DNA of 64,000 nucleotides from Chitinophagaceae bacterium (GTDB lineage: Bacteria; Bacteroidota; Bacteroidia; Chitinophagales; Chitinophagaceae). The translations under genes were made by a program, and so were the position numbers. The DNA lies in the NCBI GenBank assembly GCA_020403455.1, contig JADBXP010000010.1:1-64000 (forward strand). The letters are read 5' to 3'. Within the stretch, counting starts at the first letter, position 1, and every line of letters begins with the position of its first letter. This document shows, in pieces, positions 17,579 through 25,440 of this stretch. The notes beneath the pieces are model-generated. The model was given only the letters and a program-made list of their open reading frames with translations, ran no database searches and had not been told where the DNA came from.

Positions 17579-19261
17579 TCAGCTCAGGTATTTTCCCACA
17601 ATGGGAACTCGTCTGCCTACACCAAATGCTTTGGGTGATATGCGAATGATCGGACAAAACTGGTTTCTCTTGTATTCGTTGGTATTCACCATTTTCAGTG
17701 TGCGATTGACCAGCGCTTCATCAAAGCCCAATGCTTTGATCTCTTCAGGACCGTTTCTTTTTTCGATGTATTGGTATAGAATCTGGTCGAGAACTTCATA
17801 ATCTGGTAAACTATCGCTGTCTTTTTGGCCCGGCCGCAATTCAGCACTGGGGGGCTTTTGCAGGATATTGATCGGAATGATTTCCCGCTCGCGGTTGATG
17901 TATTGTGCCAGTGCATATACCTGCAGCTTATAGCAATCACCTAAAACGCTTAGTCCACCTGCCATATCACCATAGAGTGTTCCGTAGCCTGTGGCCAGTT
18001 CACTTTTGTTGGAAGTGTTGAGCAGGATGTATCCAAATTTATTGGCAATGGCCATGAGCAGATTCCCGCGGCTGCGGCTTTGCATGTTTTCCTCTGCGAG
18101 GGAAAAAGGAAGATCGCCGAAAATGGGCCGAACCGTATCCAGCATTGACTGATAGACCTGGTGAATCGGAACGATATCGTAAGGATTTTGCAGGTTCTTG
18201 CTCAGTGCCACAGCATCCTCCACCGAATGTTCAGTGGAGTAGGGTGAGGGAAGCAGGATGGCCCGCACCTGGTCTTTTCCCAGTGCCTCGCAAGCCAATG
18301 CCAGGGTAACAGCTGAATCAATTCCGCCGGAAGAACCGAGTATGGCTTTGTTGAAACCCATTTTATTGAAATAATCACGGACACCCATTACCAGTGCAGC
18401 ATGTACTTGTTCGATATTCAGTTCCGGTTCCAGTCGGGGCGGATTCAATTCATGATCGGGCATGCGGGCAGCAGGTTCCAGGATAGGAGCAGCTATGGAG
18501 CCGTCATCTAAAACAGTTACAGCATGGAGTGCTTCTTCGAATAATGGGAGTGTTGCGCAAAGGTTGGCTTTGGCATCGAATACCAGCGAGCCGCCATCGA
18601 AAACGATTTCGGTTTGACTGCCTACTGCATTGCAGTAGAGCAGGGGCATGCGGTATTTCAACACATTGGATTTTATCACCGCTTTTCTGTCCTCATCGTG
18701 TGTATAGTCAAACGGAGATGCGCTGATGTTGAGCATCATATCCGGTTGTTGTTCCATGAGTTTGTCCATCGGACAAATTGTATAGAGCGGGTTGTCACCC
18801 AGGTTCCAGATGTCTTCACAGATAGTGATCGCTAATTTTTTTCCTTTGAAGGGAACCACCTGCCAGGATGCTGCGGGTTCGAAATACCTATACTCGTCGA
18901 AAACATCATAGGTTGGTAACAAGGTCTTGTGGATGGTGGCAACGAGTTCGCGGTTGTAAAGGAAAAAAGCTGCGTTGAATAGGTCCTTGCCCAATACCTG
19001 TGGGTTGCGTGCCGGCCCCCCAATCAGTACACCGATGCCATCCGATTCGAGTCGAATGGTATCAACCGCGTGTTCGCATTGTTCGATGAAATTATTGAAT
19101 TCAACGAAATCACGTGCGGGATATCCACAGATGCACATTTCGCTGAACATGATCAAGTCGGCACCCTCGGCTTTCGCCTGCCGAATTGCTTCAATGATCT
19201 TACGGGTATTCAGTTCAAAGTCACCAATGCGGTAGTTTTGTTGTGCCAGCACAATTTTCAT
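17579..19261 (-). CDS. nadE: Glutamine-dependent NAD+ synthetase
   Basis: This enzyme amidates nicotinic acid adenine dinucleotide to NAD+, the last step of NAD synthesis. It is 560 residues with two domains. The N-terminal nitrilase-type glutaminase (about 1-260) shows the Glu-Lys-Cys triad in FSEMCICGYP, HKTLLPTYDVFDE and TICEDIWN. The C-terminal synthetase (about 280-560) has the PP-loop SSGGIDSAVTLAL. The ATG at 19261 begins MKIVLAQQNYRIGD, the family start; an in-frame ATG at 19297 adds 12 non-family residues. A gldB gene follows divergently, an association also known from gliding Flavobacteria. Confidence 0.95.
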   Translation of the reverse strand: MKIVLAQQNYRIGDFELNTRKIIEAIRQAKAEGADLIMFSEMCICGYPARDFVEFNNFIEQCEHAVDTIRLESDGIGVLIGGPARNPQVLGKDLFNAAFFLYNRELVATIHKTLLPTYDVFDEYRYFEPAASWQVVPFKGKKLAITICEDIWNLGDNPLYTICPMDKLMEQQPDMMLNISASPFDYTHDEDRKAVIKSNVLKYRMPLLYCNAVGSQTEIVFDGGSLVFDAKANLCATLPLFEEALHAVTVLDDGSIAAPILEPAARMPDHELNPPRLEPELNIEQVHAALVMGVRDYFNKMGFNKAILGSSGGIDSAVTLALACEALGKDQVRAILLPSPYSTEHSVEDAVALSKNLQNPYDIVPIHQVYQSMLDTVRPIFGDLPFSLAEENMQSRSRGNLLMAIANKFGYILLNTSNKSELATGYGTLYGDMAGGLSVLGDCYKLQVYALAQYINREREIIPINILQKPPSAELRPGQKDSDSLPDYEVLDQILYQYIEKRNGPEEIKALGFDEALVNRTLKMVNTNEYKRNQFCPIIRISPKAFGVGRRVPIVGKYLS

Positions 19262-19383
19262 AAGACAAATGTCCGCATCTTTTTGCTTTATTTGCATTAG
19301 CGGTCAGGCAAGGTCAGAATTTTTTTGGAATTGGTTTAACAGGAATTTGTTGAGTAAACTCTGTTACAACCCTGAAGGTGTAC

Positions 19384-19391
19384 TATTTTTG
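19384..19391 (+). promoter_or_regulatory. Candidate -7 element of gldB
   Basis: TATTTTTG matches TAnnTTTG, 11 bases before the gldB ATG. A CTG (not TTG) stands at the -33 spacing of 20 bases. Confidence 0.4.
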
Positions 19392-19402
19392 GAAACATTG
19401 TT

Positions 19403-20407
19403 ATGATAAGTAAAAAGCTAGGGTGCCTCGTACTTGCCGCGGCAGTACTCTCGGGATGCGAATTGACTTCGTCTCCTCCCGATGTCACCGATATCAGGAT
19501 TCCCTGGGAAGTACAAAGATTTGAAAGAGACCTGTTTCAGGTAGATACCCTTCAACTGGATAAAGCGCTTGACCAACTTGCGGCCCGACATCCCGGATTT
19601 ACACAAGATTTTCTCTACAACATACTTGGCAGCAGACCCGAACAGGTGGCGAAAGACCTACCAGGATTCATGAAATCGTATCATGATTGGTATCAGCAGA
19701 TTCCTGCAGACAGCCAGCTGGAGCCACAATTTCAATTGGTGAGAGAAGGTTGTGCCTATTTCAAACATTATTTTCCGGCTTATATATTACCCAAACGACT
19801 CATCACCTTTATAGGGCCGGTGAATAGTTTCGGAAATATACTAACCAAAGATGCACTGGCGGTGGGATTACAGGTTTACATGGGGAAGGATTATGGGTGG
19901 TATGGGTCAACAGAGGGACAACAATTGTATCCGCCTTATATATCCCGGCGCTTTGAGCCTGCCTATATTCCGGTCAATTGTATGAAAAACCTCATCGATG
20001 ATCTGACACCCGATCAATCACAGGGACAACCATTGGTGGAGCAGATGGTGGAGGCTGGTAAAAGAGTATATCTGCTGCAGGCATTGTTACCCAAGGTTGC
20101 GGATACACTGATAACCGGCTACACAGGAGCACAGTTAAAGGCCTGCTATGCCAGCGAGCAAGGTATCTGGAGTTTTTTCATTCAGAATGACTTGCTGTTC
20201 AGTAAGGACATTACGCAGGTGAGAGATTATTTAGGGGATGCACCGGGAACACCTGCACTGGGGGAGGGCGCACCTGGAAATATTGGACAGTTTTGTGGGT
20301 GGCAGATCGTGAAAAAATGGATGAAGAATAACCCGGAGACTACAATGGTGGAACTCATGAAAACGCCACCCTCCAAAATATTTCAGGAGGCAAAATACAA
20401 GCCCTGA
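19403..20407 (+). CDS. gldB: GldB-like gliding motility lipoprotein
   Basis: The protein is 334 residues with a lipoprotein signal peptide: a hydrophobic stretch, then a lipobox ending in LSGCE (Cys19). The body matches what is known of GldB: an early segment VQRFERDLFQ, a central YFKHYFPAYILPK..ITFIG segment, and LAVGLQVYMGKDYGWYG. GldB is a lipoprotein needed for gliding and type IX secretion-linked functions in Flavobacterium johnsoniae, and a GldB homologue is widespread in non-gliding relatives. Proximity to nadE supports the call. gldC is not adjacent here. Confidence 0.78.
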   Translation: MISKKLGCLVLAAAVLSGCELTSSPPDVTDIRIPWEVQRFERDLFQVDTLQLDKALDQLAARHPGFTQDFLYNILGSRPEQVAKDLPGFMKSYHDWYQQIPADSQLEPQFQLVREGCAYFKHYFPAYILPKRLITFIGPVNSFGNILTKDALAVGLQVYMGKDYGWYGSTEGQQLYPPYISRRFEPAYIPVNCMKNLIDDLTPDQSQGQPLVEQMVEAGKRVYLLQALLPKVADTLITGYTGAQLKACYASEQGIWSFFIQNDLLFSKDITQVRDYLGDAPGTPALGEGAPGNIGQFCGWQIVKKWMKNNPETTMVELMKTPPSKIFQEAKYKP

Positions 20408-20434
20408 GTCAAAGGTCCTGATGCAGCAAAAGGA

Positions 20435-20821
20435 TTAATTCAATTTGAAAGGAGCTACCATCTCAAAGGGTGGAATCTTCACAGCAAATAACTGGTGGTT
20501 ATCGGTGTTCATCATCCGGTAAGATCCCTGCATTTTTCCCATATCGCTGCGCAGATTGCAGGAGCTGACATATTGGTATTGCTCACCCGGTTGCAACAGG
20601 GGTTGAACTCCTACCACCCCTTCTCCTTCTACTTCTCTTTGTTCTCCATTGCTATCAAAAATATACCAGTGGCGGCGCAGTAACTTGACAGGAAAATTGT
20701 TGTGGTTGAAAATGGTTATTTGATAGGCAAACAAATATTCCCCGCGCAGCGGGTCGCTATAATCCTGCTGATAAAATGTTTCAACAGAGACTTGAATGCC
20801 ATCGGTAATTTTAGTAACCAT
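20435..20821 (-). CDS. apaG: ApaG family protein
   Basis: The protein is 128 residues, the usual ApaG length, all beta (fibronectin type III-like fold). Characteristic segments are GEYLFAYQITIFNHN, VKLLRRHWYIFDSNG and GVVGVQPLLQPGEQYQY. ApaG was linked to cobalt/magnesium phenotypes in enterobacteria and binds nucleotides; the cellular role is unsettled. It is convergent with gldB. Confidence 0.93.
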   Translation of the reverse strand: MVTKITDGIQVSVETFYQQDYSDPLRGEYLFAYQITIFNHNNFPVKLLRRHWYIFDSNGEQREVEGEGVVGVQPLLQPGEQYQYVSSCNLRSDMGKMQGSYRMMNTDNHQLFAVKIPPFEMVAPFKLN

Positions 20822-20930
20822 TTGCAGTCGATAATCTACTATAAAGGTAGGTAATTATTCATAACACGGGGTAACCTGTTCCGGTTCATGAAAAACATCA
20901 ATTTAACAGAGGTGTAGCAGTTGCATTGCT

Positions 20931-20938
20931 TAAATTTG
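20931..20938 (+). promoter_or_regulatory. Candidate -7 element of the isocitrate dehydrogenase gene
   Basis: TAAATTTG matches TAnnTTTG, 18 bases before the ATG at 20957. No TTG at the expected -33 distance. Confidence 0.4.
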
Positions 20939-20956
20939 CCCGCAAATTCATAACCC

Positions 20957-22411
20957 ATGCACAAAATTGCAGTTGCCAAAGGCGATGGTATCGGACCTGA
21001 AATCATGGATGCCGTTCTCTCTATCTTCCAAGCCGCAGGCGTTCCCCTAGAATATGAGACGGTAGAAATGGGAAAATGGGTTTTCGACAAGGGGTTCAGC
21101 AATGGCATGACTCCTGAGGCACAGCAGACCATTGAATCATTGGGTATTTTGTTCAAGGGACCGATGGAAACACCCAAGGGGAAGGGGGTGAAAAGCGTAA
21201 ATGTAACTGCGCGAAAAACCTGGAATACCTATGCCAACAAGCGTACTTTCCAAACACTTCATGGGGTTGATACAGTATTCAGTAAGGCCGGAATTCCCAT
21301 AGATATCACCATTGTTCGGGAAAACATTGAAGACACCTACGGTGGCGTTGAGCACCTGCTAACCCACGATGTTGCCCTGAGTCGCCGCTTCATTACACGT
21401 CCGGGCAGCATGCAGGTTATTCGCTATGCTTTTGAGATGGCAAGGAAAAAAGGAGCGCGCCGCATCACCTGTGGACACAAGGCCAATATCATGAAACTGA
21501 CCGATGGATTATTCCTCGACGTTTTCAACGAAGTGGCCCGCGAATACCCCGATGTGAAGGCAGATGATGTGATCGTTGATGACCTGTGTATGAAGCTGGT
21601 CAGCCGGCCCGACCTTTTTGATGTGATCGTTCTTACCAACCTGCAGGGAGATATCGTAAGTGATCTCTGTGCAGGATTAATTGGCGGATTGGGCTTTGCC
21701 CCTTCAGCCAATATTGGTGACCATATTTCCATTTTTGAAGCTGTACACGGAACGGCACCCGATATTGCCGGAAAAAATATTGCCAATCCAACAGCACTTT
21801 TATTGAGTGGATTCGGAATGCTGCGGCACCTCGGACTAATGCAGGTGGCGGCAGTATTGGAAAATGCACTTTTATATACGCTGGAAAGTGGGTTACACAC
21901 GGGTGATTTTGGCAATAAACAAGACAAACCACTCAGCACAACAGAATTTGCAGCGGCCATTATCGGGAATATTGGAAAGATCCCACAACACCAGCCGCGT
22001 CCTCTGCTGGCAGACCAGCCACCTACACCAACTCACTTTAAATTGGCTGCTAATCCGATGTTAGAAAGTGCTGAAGCCCTACAGGAAAAAGTGATGGGTG
22101 TTGACATGTTCATTGAAAGCAACTTACAACCCATGATGGTGGCTGAAAAATGTTTGCACCACACAGGTGGAATCTTTCAACTCATTACTTTGAGTAATCG
22201 GGGCACGCAGGTATGGCCTACCGGATCCTCATTCACGAATCTGGTGAATCAATATGCCTGTCGTTACGAGTCGGCTTCCGGTGAACCGGTTTCCCAGTCA
22301 GAAGTACTCGAATTGTACAGTCGGTTGATGCAGGATTTTAAAATCTGTTCAACAGAACTGCTCAATCAGTGGGGGGAGAAAAAGGGCTACAGTCTGGCAC
22401 AGGGGCAATAA
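20957..22411 (+). CDS. icd: NADP-dependent isocitrate dehydrogenase (Thermus-type, extended C-terminus)
   Basis: This enzyme oxidatively decarboxylates isocitrate to 2-oxoglutarate in the TCA cycle. It is 484 residues. The first about 335 residues are the isocitrate/isopropylmalate dehydrogenase core: KGDGIGPEIM at the N-terminus, substrate-binding KSVNVTARK, catalytic-loop ENIEDTYGGVEH, the metal Asp motif TNLQGDIVSDL and the cofactor loop HGTAPDIAGKN. A roughly 140-residue C-terminal extension follows, as in the long Thermus thermophilus type enzyme; it explains the length against the usual 415. NADP preference is by family, not read from the sequence. Confidence 0.88.
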   Translation: MHKIAVAKGDGIGPEIMDAVLSIFQAAGVPLEYETVEMGKWVFDKGFSNGMTPEAQQTIESLGILFKGPMETPKGKGVKSVNVTARKTWNTYANKRTFQTLHGVDTVFSKAGIPIDITIVRENIEDTYGGVEHLLTHDVALSRRFITRPGSMQVIRYAFEMARKKGARRITCGHKANIMKLTDGLFLDVFNEVAREYPDVKADDVIVDDLCMKLVSRPDLFDVIVLTNLQGDIVSDLCAGLIGGLGFAPSANIGDHISIFEAVHGTAPDIAGKNIANPTALLLSGFGMLRHLGLMQVAAVLENALLYTLESGLHTGDFGNKQDKPLSTTEFAAAIIGNIGKIPQHQPRPLLADQPPTPTHFKLAANPMLESAEALQEKVMGVDMFIESNLQPMMVAEKCLHHTGGIFQLITLSNRGTQVWPTGSSFTNLVNQYACRYESASGEPVSQSEVLELYSRLMQDFKICSTELLNQWGEKKGYSLAQGQ

Positions 22412-22509
22412 CGGGCATCTTTGGATTGTTTTTTTTGGTATTCTTTTATTTAAAAATCTTCTGTCACTCCGAATGGGCCTAATTTTTCAGGTAAAGGGGG
22501 GGCAGTTCT

Positions 22510-22517
22510 TAATTTTG
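22510..22517 (+). promoter_or_regulatory. Candidate -7 element of the E2 gene
   Basis: TAATTTTG matches TAnnTTTG and lies 37 bases before the ATG at 22555. Confidence 0.4.
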
Positions 22518-22554
22518 GCGTAATTTCACGGCTCATTTAAAGCGAATAGGTATT

Positions 22555-24198
22555 ATGGCTGAAGTGATTTTAATGCCCCGGCTGAGCGATACGATGACGG
22601 AGGGTGTCATTGCCTCCTGGCACAAAAAGATCGGGGATCAGGTAAAAAAAGGAGATCTTCTGGCGGAAATCGAGACTGATAAAGCTACCATGGAATTGGA
22701 GAGTTATCAAAATGGTACGCTCTTACACATAGGTACTCCCAATGGCGGAAAACTACAAGTCAACGATCTGTTGGCCATTATCGGTGAAAAAGGCGAGGAT
22801 GTTGCTCATTTGGTTGCGCAACACAGTGGTGGTGCAGCCCCTGCAAAGCAGGAAGCGGTTGCCCCGCAGCCAACACCGATACCTGCTCCGGCAGCGAGTG
22901 CCCCTGCGATTGATGCCGCTTCTATGGAGGAAGTAGTGTTAATGCCCCGGCTGAGCGATACGATGACGGAGGGTGTCATTGCCTCCTGGCACAAAAAAGT
23001 GGGAGATGCTGTTAAGAAAGGTGATGTGCTGGCTGATATTGAAACAGACAAAGCCACCATGGAACTCGAGAGTTATAAAGATGGAATCTTATTGCACCAG
23101 GGTGCTCCTGCAGGTGCTACCATCAAAGTCAATGACCTGTTGTGTATCATTGGAAAAGAATCATTGGATGTTCCCGGCATCATAGCCTCCCTCGCGGCAG
23201 GTGGAAGTCAGCCTTCGGCATCTGCTCCGGCTACAAGTGCTGCAACTGCTGCAACTGCTGCTCCCGCTGCAACAGCCCCTGTTGCTGCTGTAACTTCGGA
23301 AGTAGCTGCTACCGGAGGAAGAATCTTTGCATCCCCATTGGCTAAAAAAATGGCTGCTGATAAAGGGATTGATCTCTCTCAGGTGAAAGGATCGGGTGAC
23401 AACGGAAGAATCATTCGCCAGGATATCGAATCTTATACACCATCGTCTGCTGCTCCTGTTGCGAGCAAGTCAGTTGCAACTGCTCCTGCTGCCGCTGCAC
23501 CTGTTGTGTCGGGTAAAGAAAGTTTCGAGGAAGTGCCTGTATCTCAGATGCGCAAAGTAATTGCCAGAAGATTGAGTGAGAGTCTTTTCACAGCTCCCCA
23601 TTTTTATCTGACAATGTCAATTGACATGGATGCCGCCGTTGCTGCCAGAACACGCCTCAATGAAAATGCAGCCGCAAAGATCAGTTTCAATGATATGGTG
23701 GTAAAAGCGACAGCCATTGCTTTGAGACAACATCCCAAAGTAAACAGCAGCTGGCTAGGTGATACCATTCGATACAACCACCACATTCATATAGGCGTTG
23801 CTGTTGCAGTAGATGAAGGACTGCTGGTACCTGTCGTAAGATTCGCTGACAGCAAATCACTTACTACCATTGGTGCTGAAGTAAAGACATTTGCTCAAAA
23901 AGCAAAAGATAAAAAATTGCAACCTTCAGATTGGGAGGGAAGTACATTTACCATTTCCAATCTTGGTATGTTTGGTATCGATCAGTTCACTGCTATCATC
24001 AACCCGCCCGATGCATGTATTCTTGCGGTAGGAGGTATTTCACAAGAACCGGTGGTTAAAAATGGTCAAATCGTACCCGGGAACGTGATGAAAGTAACCC
24101 TGAGTTGTGACCACCGTGTGGTGGATGGTGCTACCGGCGCCGCCTTCCTTCAAACACTAAAAGGCCTGCTCGAAGAGCCCCTCCGTATGTTGCTCTAA
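22555..24198 (+). CDS. pdhC: Pyruvate dehydrogenase E2, dihydrolipoyl acetyltransferase
   Basis: This is the core of the pyruvate dehydrogenase complex and transfers acetyl groups from lipoyl arms to CoA. The protein is 547 residues: two N-terminal lipoyl domains (about 2-77 and 125-200), each with the lipoylated Lys in ETDKATMELES; Ala/Pro-rich linkers; a peripheral subunit-binding domain (about 260-295, ASPLAKKMAADKGIDLSQVKGSG); and a catalytic domain with HRVVDGATGA carrying the active His and Asp. The two lipoyl domains share a 59-base identical DNA run. E1 and E3 genes are not adjacent. A strong terminator follows. Confidence 0.95.
   Translation: MAEVILMPRLSDTMTEGVIASWHKKIGDQVKKGDLLAEIETDKATMELESYQNGTLLHIGTPNGGKLQVNDLLAIIGEKGEDVAHLVAQHSGGAAPAKQEAVAPQPTPIPAPAASAPAIDAASMEEVVLMPRLSDTMTEGVIASWHKKVGDAVKKGDVLADIETDKATMELESYKDGILLHQGAPAGATIKVNDLLCIIGKESLDVPGIIASLAAGGSQPSASAPATSAATAATAAPAATAPVAAVTSEVAATGGRIFASPLAKKMAADKGIDLSQVKGSGDNGRIIRQDIESYTPSSAAPVASKSVATAPAAAAPVVSGKESFEEVPVSQMRKVIARRLSESLFTAPHFYLTMSIDMDAAVAARTRLNENAAAKISFNDMVVKATAIALRQHPKVNSSWLGDTIRYNHHIHIGVAVAVDEGLLVPVVRFADSKSLTTIGAEVKTFAQKAKDKKLQPSDWEGSTFTISNLGMFGIDQFTAIINPPDACILAVGGISQEPVVKNGQIVPGNVMKVTLSCDHRVVDGATGAAFLQTLKGLLEEPLRMLL
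22570..22997 (+). repeat. Duplicated lipoyl-domain coding segment
   Basis: Bases 22570-22628 and 22939-22997 are identical over 59 positions at an offset of 369 bases (123 codons), encoding the strand before each lipoyl Lys motif. The sequence on both sides has diverged at synonymous and non-synonymous sites. Confidence 0.9.
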
Positions 24199-24233
24199 CC
24201 TATACCGCGCAACAACTTTATCATTTAATTATA

Positions 24234-24262
24234 GTCCCTGCGTGAAGCAGGGACATTTTTTT
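24234..24262 (+). terminator. Intrinsic terminator after pdhC
   Basis: GTCCCTGC and GCAGGGAC form a perfect 8-bp stem with a 5-base loop, followed by a run of seven T. It ends the E2 transcript and makes the ATG at 24242, inside the loop, an unlikely start for the next gene. Confidence 0.85.
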
Positions 24263-24289
24263 ATGGATATTGTTGAAGAAATCCTTCTC

Positions 24290-25432
24290 ATGAAGCGGTT
24301 AATCATTACTGCATTTGCAGGTTTTTCTTTTCTATGGGGGTACGGACAGGGCCTGGTGGTGAATGGGAATTTTGAGGACAGGAATACCTGTGTTGAATTC
24401 TTATCCGGTTGCGCTCCGGAAGCCTGGTTCAGGTTTCCGTATGTAAAATTACAGCCTTCCAACAATGCTCGTGTTGCCGAAGGCATGCACCATGAAAGTC
24501 TGGTGATGGAACACAGGACAAAAGGAATTCCGGGAAGAACATTTTTGTATACCAGACTGGTTTGTCCTACAGAACCCGGTAAAACCTATCGATTCAAGGT
24601 ATCTGTTTTTACGAATGGGCACGCATACGATCACCTGGATCTGGTGTTGAGTAAATTCGAGCCGCAACGAAACTTCTCCTCGATACTGGCCGGGAAAACT
24701 ACATCTTACCGGCTCGCATTGACTCGACCGAGTCCTTACGTAAATGATTGGCGAGAAGCCTCGGTAGTATTCAAAGCTACCGGGGAGGAGCGCTATCTTT
24801 TGTTGGGCAACATAGCAAAACAGCCAATGCCATTTACCAGAAATTATCGTTTTGATGATCCACTCATCATTTATGATATTGATAGTGTTTCATTGATGCC
24901 TTCCGATGGGAAATGGCAGCCCTGTTCTGGTCTGGCAGAGGAAAAAAAAGTTTTGTACCTGAACAATTACCGACACAGTGATTTCAACTATCTGGACGAT
25001 GAACCGTTGTATGTACCGGATACTGTAACTGCGGTTGTTCCACCAACCCCCAAGGTTCTACCACAACCTCCACCTACCCCAACCATCAACGATACTCTCC
25101 TGATACCGGATGTATTGTTTGATTTCGATAAGGGAACACTGAATAAGCAATTGTTGTATCGCATAGATGATATCGTGCAAAGGATTAAAAAGAAAAAATT
25201 TCGCACCATCGATGTGGTCGGACATACAGATGATCGGGGATCGATAACGTATAATGAGCAATTATCTGAATTGCGCGCCCGGTCGGTAGCAGACTATCTG
25301 ATCAATCATTTACCAATAGATTCAGAACTGGTAACCATTAGACGTATGGCCGCCAGTACACCCATAGCCCCCAATACTACTAATGAGGGCAGGCGCAGAA
25401 ACAGAAGGGTTGAGATAATTTTAATTCAGTAA
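24290..25432 (+). CDS. OmpA family outer-membrane protein
   Basis: The chosen ATG at 24290 gives 380 residues with a signal peptide (MKRLIITAFAGFSFLWGYGQG). Residues about 20-215 form a beta-rich domain of unknown function, starting LVVNGNFED, a pattern common in Bacteroidota carbohydrate-binding-like domains. A Pro/Thr-rich linker follows, then the OmpA peptidoglycan-binding domain from about 270: VLFDFDKGTLN, VVGHTDDRG and the closing NRRVEIIL, with the Asp and Arg that bind diaminopimelate. It probably anchors the envelope to peptidoglycan. The earlier ATG at 24242 lies inside the upstream terminator. Confidence 0.9.
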   Translation: MKRLIITAFAGFSFLWGYGQGLVVNGNFEDRNTCVEFLSGCAPEAWFRFPYVKLQPSNNARVAEGMHHESLVMEHRTKGIPGRTFLYTRLVCPTEPGKTYRFKVSVFTNGHAYDHLDLVLSKFEPQRNFSSILAGKTTSYRLALTRPSPYVNDWREASVVFKATGEERYLLLGNIAKQPMPFTRNYRFDDPLIIYDIDSVSLMPSDGKWQPCSGLAEEKKVLYLNNYRHSDFNYLDDEPLYVPDTVTAVVPPTPKVLPQPPPTPTINDTLLIPDVLFDFDKGTLNKQLLYRIDDIVQRIKKKKFRTIDVVGHTDDRGSITYNEQLSELRARSVADYLINHLPIDSELVTIRRMAASTPIAPNTTNEGRRRNRRVEIILIQ

Positions 25433-25440
25433 AAACTATC

